Assembly (NCBI RefSeq): GCF_019670125.1
Contig: NZ_AP023033.1
Location: 1,656,001-1,720,000 of the forward strand
Direction of reading: 5' to 3'
DNA: 64,000 nt
DNA from: Agarivorans aestuarii
Lineage (GTDB): Bacteria; Pseudomonadota; Gammaproteobacteria; Enterobacterales; Celerinatantimonadaceae
The position numbers and the translations under genes were made by a program. This document shows, in pieces, positions 46,690 through 57,801 of this stretch. Each line of letters starts with the position of its first letter. Positions within the stretch are counted from its first letter, which is position 1. The notes under the pieces are model-generated. The model ran no database searches. It saw only the letters and a program-made list of their open reading frames with translations, and was not told where the DNA came from.

Positions 46690-49600
46690 TTGTCTGAGTC
46701 AGCACTTACACCGAGTCCATCTTTTATTCATCTTCGGGTCCATTCAGACTTCTCGATGATGGACGGCCTTAAAAAAGTTAAACCGATTGTAGCCAAAGCT
46801 GCCGAGCTCAACATGCCCGCCATTGCCTTAACCGACCAAACCAACTTTTGTGGCTTGGTGAAGTTTTACGGTGAAGCTCATAATCAGGGTATAAAGCCAA
46901 TTGTGGGCTGTGATTTTTATGTGCAGTCTGAAGAACTGGGAGATACTCAGTTTAGATTAACTCTACTGGCTAGTAATAATCAGGGCTATCAAAACTTAAC
47001 CATGCTTATTTCTCGCGCTTATCTTAGAGGGCAATTGCAAGGCAAGCCGGTGATTGATAAGCAATGGCTAAGCGAGCACGCCGAAGGGCTTATTGTTCTA
47101 TCGGGGGCGCGTCAAGGTGATGTAGGCATAGCGCTGCTTAAGGGAAACCATAAGCTGGTTGAGAGCAGTTTAGCTTTCTATCAGCAGCACTTTCCAAATA
47201 ACTATTTCTTAGAACTGATTCGCACTGGTCGCCCCGATGAAGAAAACTACCTGCATATGGCGGTAGCGTTGGCTGCTGAGCAGCAACTGCCGGTAGTTGC
47301 TACCAATGAAGTGGTCTTTCTGGAGCCCGATCAGTTCCAACCTCACGAAGTGAGAGTGGCGATTCATGATGGTTTTGCTATTGAAGATAGTCGCCGACCG
47401 AAAAAATATAGTCCCCAACAATATTTGCGCAGTGAGCAAGAAATGCTGGAACTGTTTGCCGACATTCCAGAAGCTCTACAAAACTCCGTCGAGATTGCTA
47501 AACGTTGCAACGTAACAGTGCGTTTAGGTGAATACTTTTTGCCTGACTTTCCTACCGATGGCCTGCCCATTGAAGAGTTCTTCTGTAAAGTATCTTGGGA
47601 TGGTTTAGAAGAGCGCTTAGAGTTTCTATTCCCCGATCCGGAAGAGCGTGCGAAGCGACGCCCAGAATACGATGAACGTTTGCAAATTGAACTGGACGTA
47701 ATTAACCAAATGGGCTTCCCTGGTTACTTCCTTATCGTGATGGAGTTCATCCAGTGGAGTAAGGACAATAATATCCCAGTTGGACCTGGCCGGGGCTCAG
47801 GTGCAGGATCCTTAGTTGCTTATGCGCAAAAGATTACTGATCTAGATCCTCTTGAGTATGATTTACTCTTCGAGCGATTTTTGAACCCAGAGCGGGTATC
47901 AATGCCTGACTTCGATGTCGATTTTTGTATGGACCGTCGTGATGAGGTTATCGACCACGTAGCCGAGCTCTACGGCCGTGATGCGGTATCGCAGATTATT
48001 ACCTTTGGTACCATGGCAGCTAAGGCTGTGGTGCGCGATGTGGGCCGTGTGCTTGGTCATCCTTTTGGTTTTGTTGACCGTATTTCAAAGCTAATTCCGC
48101 CAGACCCTGGTATGACCTTGGAAAAAGCCTTCGAAGCGGAGCCACGTTTACCAGAATTGTATAACGGTGACCAAGAAGTTCGCGAGTTGATAGACATGGC
48201 TCGGGTACTCGAAGGCGTTACCCGTAACGCCGGTAAACACGCCGGTGGTGTTGTTATTTCGCCCACTACCATTACAGACTTTGCACCGCTATATTGTGAT
48301 GCAGAGGGTAAAAACCCGGTTACTCAGTTTGATAAAAATGATGTTGAATATGCCGGCTTAGTTAAGTTTGACTTCTTAGGCCTGCGTACTCTTACCATCA
48401 TTCAATGGGCCTTGGATATGCTTAACCCCGTGCTAGAAGCCAAGGGTGAGCAGCCGATCGATATTGCGGCAATTTCTACCACTGACCAAAAATCATTTAG
48501 ACTATTGCAAGACTGCAAAACTACCGCGGTATTCCAGTTGGAATCTCGCGGTATGAAAGACTTGATCAAGCGCCTTAAGCCTGACTGTTTTGAGGATATG
48601 ATTGCACTTGTAGCTCTGTTCAGACCGGGTCCGCTGCAATCAGGCATGGTAGATAACTTTATCGAGCGTAAACATGGTCGAGAAGCAATTTCTTACCCTG
48701 ATGAAACTTGGCAACACGACAGCTTGCAACCTATTTTAGAGCCAACCTACGGTATTATTCTTTACCAAGAACAGGTAATGCAGATTGCTCAGGTTCTAGC
48801 TGGTTATACCCTGGGTGGCGCTGACATGTTACGCCGGGCTATGGGTAAGAAAAAGCCTGAAGAAATGGCCAAGCAGCGGGCGGTATTTGAAGAAGGCTCA
48901 ATTAAGAACGGAGTGGATGGCGAACTGTCCATGAAGATCTTTGACTTGGTAGAAAAGTTCGCTGGCTATGGTTTTAACAAGTCGCACTCAGCTGCTTATG
49001 CCTTAGTTTCTTACCAAACGCTCTGGATGAAGACGCATTACCCTGCTTACTTTATGGCAGCGGTTATGTCGGCGGATATGGATAACACCGACAAAATTGT
49101 TACATTGGTAGATGAATGTAACAACATGGGGTTAAAGCTGGTACCGCCTGATGTAAACACTGGTTTGTTCAAGTTCTCGGTTAACGCCGACGAGGAAATT
49201 GTTTATGGTATTGGCGCGATTAAAGGTGTTGGTGAAGGGCCTATTGATGCCATTTTAGAGGCCCGACAAAGTGGCCCATTCATCGACCTATTTGATTTTT
49301 GTTGTCGCTTAGACCTTAAAAAAATCAATAAAAGGGTGATAGAAAAGCTGATCATGGCTGGTGCCATGGACAAGCTAGGTCCGCACCGCGCCGCAATGAT
49401 GGTGACTTTGCCAACAGCTTTGCAAGCCGCTTCACAACACGCAAAAGCTTCTGCTCGCGGTCAAGAAGACTTATTTGGCATTATTGCCGAAGAAGAGGAT
49501 GAGCGCCCAGAATTTATTGATGAACCGGTTTGGACAGAAAAAGTCTGGTTAGAAGGGGAAAAAGAAACCCTTGGTTTATACCTCACTGGTCACCCGGTTA

Positions 49601-50181
49601 ACCGCTACTTAAAAGAGTTTCGCCAATACACTACTGGCCGCTTGGTGGACATTCGTCCTACCGGCCGCGGTACCACTTCAACGGTAGCAGGCTTAGTACT
49701 TTCTACACGAGTAATGCTTACTAAGCGAGGCTCTAAAATGGGCATCATTCAACTAGATGATCGTAGTGCCCGTTTAGATGTAATGTTCTTTAGTGAAGCC
49801 TTCGATACCTACCAAGAATTATTAGAAAAAGATCGCATGTTGGTGATTCAAGGAGAGGTCAGCGTTGATGATTTCTCCGGAGGCATTAAAATGACTGCTC
49901 GTGAAGTCATGGATTTGTCGATGGCCCGTGAGCGTTGGATGAAAAAACTGCGGTTACGGATGTCTCGTGACCAGCTAGATGAATTGTTCTGGCAAAGATT
50001 TTATGAAGTGTTAGAGCCTTATCGAGCGGGAACCTGCCCAATAGCAATAAGTTATGAGGGCGATAATGCCAGTGGCATGTTAAGCTTAGGCACCGATTGG
50101 CGAATTACGCCGAGTGAAGATTTAATAGAGGCGTTGACCCAACTGCTGGGACAACAGCAAGTCACCCTAGAATTTAATTAA
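46690..50181 (+). CDS. dnaE: DNA polymerase III alpha subunit
   Basis: Replicative polymerase. The 1163-residue protein (1160 in E. coli) has, in order, the PHP domain ([14 protein letters not shown] at the start) and the catalytic palm with [14 protein letters not shown] and the acidic motif PDFDVDF (406-412). [10 protein letters not shown] holds the third Asp. The helix-hairpin-helix and beta-clamp-binding region (GQEDLFGI, near 935) follow, then an OB fold and the C-terminal tau-binding part. The start is TTG at 46690, with AGGAGAG upstream in rnhB; the N-terminus has a short extra Ser/Pro segment before the family start. Confidence 0.98.
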   Translation: MSESALTPSPSFIHLRVHSDFSMMDGLKKVKPIVAKAAELNMPAIALTDQTNFCGLVKFYGEAHNQGIKPIVGCDFYVQSEELGDTQFRLTLLASNNQGYQNLTMLISRAYLRGQLQGKPVIDKQWLSEHAEGLIVLSGARQGDVGIALLKGNHKLVESSLAFYQQHFPNNYFLELIRTGRPDEENYLHMAVALAAEQQLPVVATNEVVFLEPDQFQPHEVRVAIHDGFAIEDSRRPKKYSPQQYLRSEQEMLELFADIPEALQNSVEIAKRCNVTVRLGEYFLPDFPTDGLPIEEFFCKVSWDGLEERLEFLFPDPEERAKRRPEYDERLQIELDVINQMGFPGYFLIVMEFIQWSKDNNIPVGPGRGSGAGSLVAYAQKITDLDPLEYDLLFERFLNPERVSMPDFDVDFCMDRRDEVIDHVAELYGRDAVSQIITFGTMAAKAVVRDVGRVLGHPFGFVDRISKLIPPDPGMTLEKAFEAEPRLPELYNGDQEVRELIDMARVLEGVTRNAGKHAGGVVISPTTITDFAPLYCDAEGKNPVTQFDKNDVEYAGLVKFDFLGLRTLTIIQWALDMLNPVLEAKGEQPIDIAAISTTDQKSFRLLQDCKTTAVFQLESRGMKDLIKRLKPDCFEDMIALVALFRPGPLQSGMVDNFIERKHGREAISYPDETWQHDSLQPILEPTYGIILYQEQVMQIAQVLAGYTLGGADMLRRAMGKKKPEEMAKQRAVFEEGSIKNGVDGELSMKIFDLVEKFAGYGFNKSHSAAYALVSYQTLWMKTHYPAYFMAAVMSADMDNTDKIVTLVDECNNMGLKLVPPDVNTGLFKFSVNADEEIVYGIGAIKGVGEGPIDAILEARQSGPFIDLFDFCCRLDLKKINKRVIEKLIMAGAMDKLGPHRAAMMVTLPTALQAASQHAKASARGQEDLFGIIAEEEDERPEFIDEPVWTEKVWLEGEKETLGLYLTGHPVNRYLKEFRQYTTGRLVDIRPTGRGTTSTVAGLVLSTRVMLTKRGSKMGIIQLDDRSARLDVMFFSEAFDTYQELLEKDRMLVIQGEVSVDDFSGGIKMTAREVMDLSMARERWMKKLRLRMSRDQLDELFWQRFYEVLEPYRAGTCPIAISYEGDNASGMLSLGTDWRITPSEDLIEALTQLLGQQQVTLEFN

Positions 50182-50193
50182 GAAAAAGATTAT

Positions 50194-51150
50194 ATGAATC
50201 CGAATTTTCTAGAGTTTGAGCAGCCGATTGCTGAGCTGCAAGCGCAAATTGAAGAGTTGCGCATTGTAAATGAAGAATCTGGCGTAGATGTAGATTTACA
50301 GGAAGAAATCTCTCGTTTACAACAAAAGCAAAACGATTTAACCCAAAAGATATTCTCAGACTTAGGTGCTTGGCAAGTTGCGCAGTTAGCGCGTCATCCT
50401 AATCGCCCTTATGTATTAGATTACATCGAACACATATTCACCGACTTCGATGAGTTAGCCGGTGATAGAGCCTATGCTAATGATGAAGCGATTGTTGGTG
50501 GTATGGCACGTTTAGACGGCAAACCAGTAATGATTATTGGTCAGCAAAAAGGTCGTGAAACCAAAGAAAAGATCCGTCGTAACTTTGGCATGCCAAAACC
50601 AGAAGGCTACCGTAAAGCGCTGCGCTTGATGGAAATGGCTGAACGTTTCAATATGCCGATCATTACCTTTATTGATACTCCTGGCGCATACCCTGGTGTA
50701 GGCGCAGAAGAGCGTGGACAAAGTGAAGCGATTGCTAAAAACCTATTAGTTATGGCTGGCTTAAAAGTACCGACTATTTGTACCGTTATTGGTGAGGGTG
50801 GTTCTGGTGGTGCTTTAGCAATTGGCGTGGGTGACCGCGTTAACATGCTGCAATACAGTACTTATTCGGTGATTTCTCCAGAAGGTTGCGCATCGATTTT
50901 GTGGAAGAGTGCTGATAAAGCGCCTGTTGCAGCCGATGCTATGGGCATTACTTCAGAGCGCCTAAAGGAACTCGACTTAATCAATGACATCGTACCGGAG
51001 CCTCTAGGCGGTGCGCATCGTGATGTAGCAGCTATGGCTCTGAATCTTAAAGCTAAGCTATTGAGTGATTTAGAAAGCCTATCAGCCTTAGACACTGACA
51101 CCTTGTTAGAGCAGCGCTATCAGCGCTTAATGTCCTACGGATATTGCTAA
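50194..51150 (+). CDS. accA: Acetyl-CoA carboxylase, carboxyltransferase alpha subunit
   Basis: With AccD transfers the carboxyl group from biotin to acetyl-CoA, giving malonyl-CoA. The 318-residue protein (319 in E. coli) begins [22 protein letters not shown]. It shows the crotonase-like core [37 protein letters not shown], and [15 protein letters not shown]. It is 12 bases after dnaE, the usual partner. Confidence 0.98.
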   Translation: MNPNFLEFEQPIAELQAQIEELRIVNEESGVDVDLQEEISRLQQKQNDLTQKIFSDLGAWQVAQLARHPNRPYVLDYIEHIFTDFDELAGDRAYANDEAIVGGMARLDGKPVMIIGQQKGRETKEKIRRNFGMPKPEGYRKALRLMEMAERFNMPIITFIDTPGAYPGVGAEERGQSEAIAKNLLVMAGLKVPTICTVIGEGGSGGALAIGVGDRVNMLQYSTYSVISPEGCASILWKSADKAPVAADAMGITSERLKELDLINDIVPEPLGGAHRDVAAMALNLKAKLLSDLESLSALDTDTLLEQRYQRLMSYGYC

Positions 51151-51158
51151 TAATGAAC

Positions 51159-51185
51159 TAGGGCATTGGTTTCTCCAATGCCCTA
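51159..51185 (+). terminator. Strong hairpin between accA and tilS
   Basis: TAGGGCATTGG / CCAATGCCCTA is a perfect 11-bp stem with a TTTCT loop, ending five bases before the AGAGG ribosome-binding site of tilS. There is no T-tract (TTAAGAGG follows), so it is a poor intrinsic terminator. It may instead be a processing site or affect tilS translation. Confidence 0.55.
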
Positions 51186-51198
51186 TTAAGAGGTTAAT

Positions 51199-52521
51199 TT
51201 GTCCCTTCAATCTCGCTTTTCCCACTCCCTAGTTTCACTTCCTTCAACAACTCAACGTATTGTTATTGCTCTTAGTGGCGGCTTAGATTCAAGCGTACTA
51301 TTGCACTTAGCAGCCCAGTACCATAGATCTCACCGGCACTTAGAGTTGCTAGTTGTGCACGTAAACCATGGCCTGCAAGAGCAAGCAAATAACTGGCAAC
51401 TTAGCTGCCAGCAGCAAGCTGAGGTACTGGGTATAAACTTTGTGGCTGAGGAGGTTGATGTTGAGGTAAGCTCGCGCACCAGCCTAGAAGCAGTGGCGCG
51501 AGAAAAGCGCTATCAAGCCTTAGCCAAGTATATTGATGCCAATAGTTGCCTGCTTACTGGGCACCATGCAGATGACCAGTTTGAAACCTTTATGTTGGCG
51601 CTTAAGCGGGGAAGTGGCTTGCAGGGGCTAGCCGCAATGCCGCCTATGCGCAGTTTTGCTACAGGGTGTTTGTTAAGGCCTTTATTATCGGTTAAACGAG
51701 CAGAGTTAGAAAGCTATGCTCGTCAGCAACAACTCAGTTGGATAGAAGATCCAAGTAATCAGTCTTTAGATTATGATCGTAACTTCTTGCGACATAAGGT
51801 ATTACCAGAGCTCACCGAGCGCTGGCCTCAATGGCTAGCATCTACTCAGCGTAGCGTTCAACTCTTGCAAGAGTCTGTAGAGTTGTTGGAAGAGCTGGCT
51901 GAGTCTGATTACCAAAGCCTCAAGCGAGAGCAAACACTGTGTAGTGAAAACTTGTTGCTGCTTTCTGCAAAACGCCAACGAAACGTGCTCCGTTACTGGT
52001 TAAAGCTTATGGGCTGGGCTTACCCAAGCCAAGCGCAATTAGAGCAAATCCTCATTCAAACCTCTGCACAACAAGATGCCAAAGTAGCCGTTGCACTTGC
52101 CGAAGGAGAGTGTCGTCGCTACCAAGCGTGTTTGTATTTAGTGCGAAAAGCTGAATTGCTGGAGTCAGAACTGGTAAGCGGCTGGAACCTCGCCACCACG
52201 CCAATATTAACGCTGGCTAACGGTAGTCAGTTAGCTTGGCAAGATGGTGGCAAATTGTTGCCGCCCTCTAGCACTCAGCAGGTTTGTGTTAAATTTAGAA
52301 CTCATCTACAGCAAAGAGAGTTTAATGCTGCTGGGCGAGTGGGCAGCAGAAGCATTAAAAAGCTATTACAAGAATGCAAGTTACCGCCTTGGCAACGAAA
52401 CCGAGTGCCCTTTGTGTTTTATGATGAGGTATTAGTAGCGATAGCTGACGTTTATATTCAGAAAGACTATGCATGCCCTCATAACAAGGGCATTACTCTT
52501 AACTGGTTGCCGACTTGTTAG
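51199..52521 (+). CDS. tilS: tRNA(Ile)-lysidine synthetase
   Basis: Modifies C34 of the tRNA-Ile CAU anticodon to lysidine, which is essential for AUA decoding. The 440-residue protein has the PP-loop [14 protein letters not shown] (24-37), [42 protein letters not shown], and the C-terminal substrate-binding domains. The start is TTG at 51199 with AGAGG upstream. The 3' end overlaps the convergent GGDEF gene by 23 bases. Confidence 0.96.
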   Translation: MSLQSRFSHSLVSLPSTTQRIVIALSGGLDSSVLLHLAAQYHRSHRHLELLVVHVNHGLQEQANNWQLSCQQQAEVLGINFVAEEVDVEVSSRTSLEAVAREKRYQALAKYIDANSCLLTGHHADDQFETFMLALKRGSGLQGLAAMPPMRSFATGCLLRPLLSVKRAELESYARQQQLSWIEDPSNQSLDYDRNFLRHKVLPELTERWPQWLASTQRSVQLLQESVELLEELAESDYQSLKREQTLCSENLLLLSAKRQRNVLRYWLKLMGWAYPSQAQLEQILIQTSAQQDAKVAVALAEGECRRYQACLYLVRKAELLESELVSGWNLATTPILTLANGSQLAWQDGGKLLPPSSTQQVCVKFRTHLQQREFNAAGRVGSRSIKKLLQECKLPPWQRNRVPFVFYDEVLVAIADVYIQKDYACPHNKGITLNWLPTC

Positions 52522-53380
52522 CGTAAAGCTGCTCATCAGCGCTTTGGATTAGGCTTTCGCTATTGCTGCCTGGTGTCCATTCGCTTACCCCAATACTTGC
52601 TGAAATATCGTATTGAGCCAGAAGTGGTGATTCTTCAAGTTTGGCGTGTAAGCGTTTAATCACTTTTTGCGCAGAGTACTCGGTGGCCGGGCGCAATAAC
52701 ATAGCGAACTCATCGCCACCCACTCTAAAAGCCTGATCGCCACTTCTAATTACCGACTCGAGTACTTTGGCAAAGCTAATTAATACTTGGTCGCCAACCG
52801 GATGGCCAAGCGAATCATTCACTTGCTTAAACTTGTTCAAGTCTAACAGAATAAGTACTAAGCCACCTTGTTGCTGGCTTTGACGGGTTTGCTGTTCAAT
52901 AGACGTATGTAAAGATTCATCGAAATGGGCACGATTACCGATACCGGTTAAGTAGTCATTACGCACCCGCTCTTGTAATCGAGCTATCTGCAGGGCATGT
53001 TTTAATGGAGCCTGCAGCAGTTGCGTTAGCTGGCGGAGTTGATGAATTTCATTACGCTGAAATGGCGTATCGCGGGTAAAGGTAATAATCGCTAAGGGTT
53101 GGCTTTTATTGTTGAGATTAAAACTACGGTAGTAGCGCTGGCCTTCAAATAGGCTAACTTCGGTTTGCAGGCTATCACTAACTAAACGCATGGCCGAAAA
53201 CTCAACGTAATTCGTTGCCATAGCGGCAAAGTTTTGCAGTAACTCATCTAACTGTAAGCTTTCTTGCAAAGACTCAAGAATACTCAGCTTCTGAACAGCA
53301 CTAAGTTTAGCGTCATTAGAAAAATGTGATATTTTTCTTGGGCTTACAATATTGTTCTGCGCTAATTGTAGAGAATCCAT
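52499..53380 (-). CDS. Diguanylate cyclase with GAF-like N-terminal region
   Basis: A 293-residue soluble protein predicted to make cyclic di-GMP. Residues 25-135 look like a small alpha/beta sensory domain (GAF-like, by eye). The GGDEF domain follows, beginning [15 protein letters not shown]. It has [18 protein letters not shown], the active site GGDEF (221-225), and an RxxD I-site (RSGD, 212-215) five residues before it. No membrane segment is visible. The 3' end overlaps tilS tail to tail. Confidence 0.9.
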   Translation of the reverse strand: MDSLQLAQNNIVSPRKISHFSNDAKLSAVQKLSILESLQESLQLDELLQNFAAMATNYVEFSAMRLVSDSLQTEVSLFEGQRYYRSFNLNNKSQPLAIITFTRDTPFQRNEIHQLRQLTQLLQAPLKHALQIARLQERVRNDYLTGIGNRAHFDESLHTSIEQQTRQSQQQGGLVLILLDLNKFKQVNDSLGHPVGDQVLISFAKVLESVIRSGDQAFRVGGDEFAMLLRPATEYSAQKVIKRLHAKLEESPLLAQYDISASIGVSEWTPGSNSESLIQSADEQLYANKSATS

Positions 53381-53460
53381 AGTTACTTTACTCTTATCTA
53401 ATCTTGCTGTTTAGCGTCAAAAAACGCCGCTAATTAAGAATAAAGCAATTTGTAGGCCAG

Positions 53461-54612
53461 CTAATCTTCCAAAAAAGCCAAAATTTTGTCAATTTGCTGC
53501 AGAGTGTTTTGGTATCCCTCTCTTATCAAATAGTTAGTGTAATCTTGTTCGAACATTAAAAAACTGGTGATGGCCGAAGGTTTGTCTTTTTTGATGCCTA
53601 AGGTAGCCAGCATCAGCCGAACCGAAAGAGGCAATATACTAAAGTGGTTGTGTGCGGTTTGTTCGAAATCGATATTAGGTTTAACGCTTAAAGAGTGAAT
53701 AGGGCGTAAATCCAATTGTTCTTGCTGTAGCGGGCTTAATAACTCTATGGTTCGGTTGATCCGCTGCAAGCGCTCTAGATCTGAGTTTAGCGTATCGGAA
53801 AACACCGAGTCGAGAAGATGACCAGCAATGGTCGCGCTATTCGGCGGAGGACAATCTATCGCGCAGTTGGGTTTGCGAGGTTGTTCAAGGTGAATGGCTA
53901 AAATTTTGTCGGCGCCTAAATGGATTGCGGGGCTAAGTGGGCAAAGCTGATGAATGGAGCCATCGCCGTAGTAATCTTGACCTACTTTCTCCGCTGGAAA
54001 TATCAGAGGTATGGCTGTTGAAGCAAGTAGGTGGCTGGTATGGATTTGGGTCTTTCGCCCCAGCCGCCTGGCGCGTTGCCAGTTTTGTTGATGCTGCTTG
54101 GCTTGAAAAAAAGATAAGGACTGACCGTCTTGGTAATTTGAAGCGGTGACCGATAAGGCATGCAAATAGCCGGTGGCAATGTTCTGATCGATTCGCTTGT
54201 AGTTAAGGTAATCGTTTAATAAGGCCTGTAAGGGCTGGTTATTGAGTAAGGAAAAGCCTTGTTGCTGGCTATAGTCTGCATGCAGGCTTTTGCACACCAT
54301 TGATGATAATTGCTTGGCTATGGCTAAACTGTCGGTTCTAAAAACTTGCTCACATTTAAAGTTACGCCAAATATATTCAAGCTTTTTAACCCCTAATCGA
54401 AAGCAGGACGCATAGACGCCTAGCGCGGTAGCGTTTATAGCACCCGCGGATGTACCACAAAGTATTGAAAAGGGACTGGCATGGTTTCTTGGGTATTGCT
54501 CCGCAATCGCTTTTAGAACCCCAACTTGGTAGGCCGCTCGCGCGCCTCCGCCGGTAAGAACGAGAGCGACTTTGGGTTTGTTTTTAGTGCTAGCCTTTTG
54601 ATTCATAATCAT
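53461..54612 (-). CDS. Patatin-like phospholipase
   Basis: A 383-residue cytoplasmic-type serine acyl hydrolase. It has the oxyanion-hole loop GGGARAAYQVG (21-31), the nucleophile Ser55 in GTSAG, and the dyad Asp217 in YGDGS. Together these form the Ser-Asp dyad of the patatin family. A C-terminal part with DFEQTAHNHFSILPLSVRLMLATLG resembles the DUF3336-free bacterial group. There is no signal peptide. Two nearby ATGs (54612, 54606) are possible starts. Substrate is unknown; membrane phospholipids or acyl chains are the family default. Confidence 0.88.
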   Translation of the reverse strand: MIMNQKASTKNKPKVALVLTGGGARAAYQVGVLKAIAEQYPRNHASPFSILCGTSAGAINATALGVYASCFRLGVKKLEYIWRNFKCEQVFRTDSLAIAKQLSSMVCKSLHADYSQQQGFSLLNNQPLQALLNDYLNYKRIDQNIATGYLHALSVTASNYQDGQSLSFFQAKQHQQNWQRARRLGRKTQIHTSHLLASTAIPLIFPAEKVGQDYYGDGSIHQLCPLSPAIHLGADKILAIHLEQPRKPNCAIDCPPPNSATIAGHLLDSVFSDTLNSDLERLQRINRTIELLSPLQQEQLDLRPIHSLSVKPNIDFEQTAHNHFSILPLSVRLMLATLGIKKDKPSAITSFLMFEQDYTNYLIREGYQNTLQQIDKILAFLED

Positions 54613-54664
54613 ATCTTAGCACAGCGTTTTAGCACTGCTTGCTGGTGATATCACACTACCAAAA

Positions 54665-54691
54665 ACAAAAAAAGCCGGCTAAGGCCGGCTT
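54665..54691 (-). terminator. Terminator of proS
   Basis: AAGCCGGC / GCCGGCTT with a four-base loop lies 20 bases past the proS stop. On the minus strand it is followed by TTTTTGTTTTT. Confidence 0.9.
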
Positions 54692-54711
54692 ATTAACTTA
54701 ACGAGTACGCG

Positions 54712-56412
54712 TTAGAATTGTTCGAAAATTTGCTCTACCGCTACTTCAATTTTCTCACCATTACGGCGGTTCTTATATTCGATCACACCTTTGTCGAGGC
54801 TGCGGTCGCCAATAACGATAACGTGTGGAATACCGATAAGTTCAATATCGGCAAACATTACCCCTGGGCGCTCTTTACGATCGTCAAATAACACATCAAT
54901 GCCGCGTTGCTTTGCTTCTTCATAAAGCTTGTTGGCAACTTCTTGAACACGATGAGATTTATGCATGTTCATTGGCACAATAGCTAGCTTGAAAGGTGCA
55001 ATATTATCTGGCCATATAATGCCGTATTTGTCATGGTTTTGCTCAATGGCTGCAGCAACAATACGAGAGATACCAATGCCGTAACATCCCATTTCTAGGG
55101 TTACGTTTTTGCCGTTAGTACCTAGCACACCGCAATTCATTTTTTCAGAATAGTTGGTGCCAAGCTGGAAAATATGACCAACTTCTATACCGCGTTTTAA
55201 AGCAATGGTACCTTGGCCACATGGGCTTGGGTCGCCTTCAACAACATTGCGGATATCTGCAACCTCGCCAAGAGCTACATCTCGCTCCCAGTTAATGCCG
55301 AAGTAGTGCTTGTCATCTACGTTTGCACCAGCGCCAAAGTCGCTACAATGAGCTGCCGCGCGATCTATAATAACCGGCATTGGAAGGTTCACTGGCCCTA
55401 AAGAACCAGGACCTGCGCCAACCGCTGCGCGAATTTCTTCTTCACTGGCAAACTCAAGAGGCGAAGCTATCTCTGTTAAGTTTTCTGCTTTAATTTCATT
55501 GAGTTCGTGGTCGCCACGGACAATCAACGCAATTAGTGAGTGTTCAGATTCTTCGGCGGCTTTTACTATTAAAGTTTTAACCGTTTGTTCTATTTTGATA
55601 TCGAACTGTTCAACTAGTTCGGCAATCGTTTTAGCATTCGGTGTGGCAACTTCTTGCATCTCTTGGCTAGGTGCTGCGCGCTCGCCTGAAGGTGCTAATG
55701 CTTCAGCTTTTTCAATATTAGCTGCAAATTCTGATTCAGTAGAGAAAGCAATTAAATCTTCGCCGCTTTCTGCCAATACGTGGAATTCATGCGATGCAGA
55801 GCCGCCAATCGCACCGGTATCGGCTAGCACTGGGCGGTAGTCTAGACCCATGCGGTCAAAGGCCTTACAGTATGCCTGATGCATTTGGGCGTAGGTTTTT
55901 TCTAAACCTTCTTTATCGATATCAAAACTGTAAGAATCCATCATGGTAAATTCGCGCGAACGCATTACACCAAAGCGTGGACGAACTTCATCGCGGAATT
56001 TGGTTTGGATTTGATACAGATTTAGAGGTAATTGCTTGTAAGAGTTTACCTCATGACGAACCAAACTAGTGATTACTTCTTCAGCAGTAGGGCTTAGCAC
56101 AAAAGGGCGCTCGTGGCGGTCAGTAAAGCGCAGTAGCTCTGCCCCCATCTTTTCTGAGCGACCGGTTTCCTCCCATAACTCAAAAGGCTGTACCACAGGC
56201 ATCAAGGTTTCAACTGCGCCTGCGTTATTCATTTCTTCACGAACAATGTGTTCTACTTTTTGTAGAACGCGTAAGCCGTTTGGTAGCCAAGTGTATAGAC
56301 CCGAGGCGAGTTTGCGTACCATTCCCGCGCGCAACATTAATTGATGAGAGATAATCTCTGCATCGCTAGGGGTTTCTTTTTGAGTTGCCAGAAGATAGTT
56401 GCTAGAACGCAT
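54712..56412 (-). CDS. proS: Prolyl-tRNA synthetase
   Basis: Charges tRNA-Pro. The 566-residue class II synthetase (572 in E. coli) has the motif 1 region, motif 2 ([25 protein letters not shown]), the YbaK-like editing domain inserted at about 225-400, motif 3 ([20 protein letters not shown]), and the C-terminal anticodon-binding domain. A good AAAGGACAG ribosome-binding site precedes ATG. It is the last gene of the operon from rcsF. Confidence 0.98.
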   Translation of the reverse strand: MRSSNYLLATQKETPSDAEIISHQLMLRAGMVRKLASGLYTWLPNGLRVLQKVEHIVREEMNNAGAVETLMPVVQPFELWEETGRSEKMGAELLRFTDRHERPFVLSPTAEEVITSLVRHEVNSYKQLPLNLYQIQTKFRDEVRPRFGVMRSREFTMMDSYSFDIDKEGLEKTYAQMHQAYCKAFDRMGLDYRPVLADTGAIGGSASHEFHVLAESGEDLIAFSTESEFAANIEKAEALAPSGERAAPSQEMQEVATPNAKTIAELVEQFDIKIEQTVKTLIVKAAEESEHSLIALIVRGDHELNEIKAENLTEIASPLEFASEEEIRAAVGAGPGSLGPVNLPMPVIIDRAAAHCSDFGAGANVDDKHYFGINWERDVALGEVADIRNVVEGDPSPCGQGTIALKRGIEVGHIFQLGTNYSEKMNCGVLGTNGKNVTLEMGCYGIGISRIVAAAIEQNHDKYGIIWPDNIAPFKLAIVPMNMHKSHRVQEVANKLYEEAKQRGIDVLFDDRKERPGVMFADIELIGIPHVIVIGDRSLDKGVIEYKNRRNGEKIEVAVEQIFEQF

Positions 56413-56471
56413 ATCTGTCCTTTCATTTAGCTATTAAATTGCGGCGATTGTAACAGGCTAATTTAGCTCTG

Positions 56472-57092
56472 TCAGGCCTTGTCACGGCGGTCGCCGATGA
56501 TTTTTGCAGGGTTACCGGCAACGATAGCCCATTTAGCCACATTTTTAGTGACTACCGCTCCCATGCCAACGACCGCATGATCGCCAATCTCAATGCCATC
56601 AACAATGCAGGCGTTAGCGCCAATCCATACATCTTCGCCAATTATGACTCCCAGGGATTGGCTGTTTTGTCGCCAAATATCTTGCTCTGGGTGCATGCCA
56701 TGGTTGAAGGCATAAATTTTAACACCGTTGGCAATGCGGCTGTTGTTGCCAATGCTTACGCCTTTTTGCCCGCCGTCGATGGAACAGCCATGGTTTATGG
56801 CTACTTGGTCACCAATGGTAATTGGACCATGCAAGAAGCTTTGAGCAGCCACAAATGAACTTTCACCCAGCGAGACTAAACGGCCGGGTTCGGCAAAAAT
56901 ATTAGCATCGGGAGCAATGAAGCAGTTTTCGCTTAGTTGAACCGTTTCTAATGCTTGCAAACGCTGTTGAATATCATCCTGCCAAGGCTTGGCCCATTGT
57001 AGATGTTTAGCTTTTAAGCGGTAATATAGCCACGGCATCCAAGCCAGCCGCTGTTTGTGCTGTTGCTGATAGTCCTGAGGTTCAAGCTGCAT
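56472..57092 (-). CDS. Hexapeptide-repeat O-acyltransferase
   Basis: A 206-residue protein of the LbH/LacA-Maa-like acetyltransferase family. The N-terminal 55 residues are helical and basic. The rest is a left-handed beta-helix with hexapeptide repeats (GDQVAINHGCSIDGG, IGNNSRIANGVKIYAFNHG, IGEDVWIGANACIVDGIEIGDHAVVGMGAVVTKNV) and the NPAKIIG ending. The His in AFNHG is the likely catalytic base. The acceptor sugar or thiol is unknown. It overlaps trmO by 11 bases and sits between trmO and proS, where E. coli has no gene. Confidence 0.85.
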   Translation of the reverse strand: MQLEPQDYQQQHKQRLAWMPWLYYRLKAKHLQWAKPWQDDIQQRLQALETVQLSENCFIAPDANIFAEPGRLVSLGESSFVAAQSFLHGPITIGDQVAINHGCSIDGGQKGVSIGNNSRIANGVKIYAFNHGMHPEQDIWRQNSQSLGVIIGEDVWIGANACIVDGIEIGDHAVVGMGAVVTKNVAKWAIVAGNPAKIIGDRRDKA

Positions 57093-57801
57093 GGGTCACC
57101 GAAACAATTTCTACCTGTGACTCACCGGTATTAACTTCTATGATTCGCCAGCGGATATTAAACTGATACAACGCTACACCATATTCTCGGTCGTCAGTTT
57201 TGTTTTGTTTATAAGCGGGGCGGGGATCTTGCGCTAGCACTTGCTCTATCACTAGCCCTTGAGTTTGCTCCACCTTTAGTTGTTGGGCTTGTTGTAAGGC
57301 TTGACTTGTCCATGTTACTCGCAGCTGATGTTGTGGCGCTTGCTGGGCATAACCTGCCTGTGCGTTAGGAATGCTATCGGCATAAGGTAAATAGGGCTTT
57401 ACATCATATATGGGAGTGCCGTTGACTAAATCGCCCCCCTTAAAATGCATGGCGAGTTTCTTAGGGCTGCGCTCTACGTGGCTAAGTTCAAGTAGCGATA
57501 AACCTAAATGATTCGGTCTAAATGATGAACGCGATGCCAATACACCCACTTTTTTATTGCCACCTAAACGCGGCGGTCTTACTTTTGCCTTCCAGCCAGA
57601 TTGAACATTTTGATGAAAGGCAAACACTAACCAAAAGTGACTAAACTGTTCCACTTCATCAAGTAAGTCTGGGTTAGCAAATTCAGCGTTGAAAACTAAA
57701 CTGCTGGTTGTTGCACTCACTAAGCCGGGTTGGCGAGGAACCGAAAACTTCTCTTGATAAGGGGAGTGGATTAGGCCCAAGGGGGATAAATGTAAATTCA
57801 T
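57082..57801 (-). CDS. trmO: tRNA (N6-threonylcarbamoyl-A37) methyltransferase TrmO
   Basis: Methylates t6A37 to m6t6A37 in tRNA-Thr with SAM. The 239-residue protein (YaeB/TsaA family) has PLGLIHSPYQEKFSVPRQPGL, FSHFWLVFAFHQN, KVGVLASRSSFRPNHLGLSLLEL, and the C-terminal DPRPAYKQNKTDDREYGVALY. TAATG links it to rcsF upstream, and the order rcsF-trmO-proS matches E. coli. Confidence 0.95.
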   Translation of the reverse strand: MNLHLSPLGLIHSPYQEKFSVPRQPGLVSATTSSLVFNAEFANPDLLDEVEQFSHFWLVFAFHQNVQSGWKAKVRPPRLGGNKKVGVLASRSSFRPNHLGLSLLELSHVERSPKKLAMHFKGGDLVNGTPIYDVKPYLPYADSIPNAQAGYAQQAPQHQLRVTWTSQALQQAQQLKVEQTQGLVIEQVLAQDPRPAYKQNKTDDREYGVALYQFNIRWRIIEVNTGESQVEIVSVTHAA

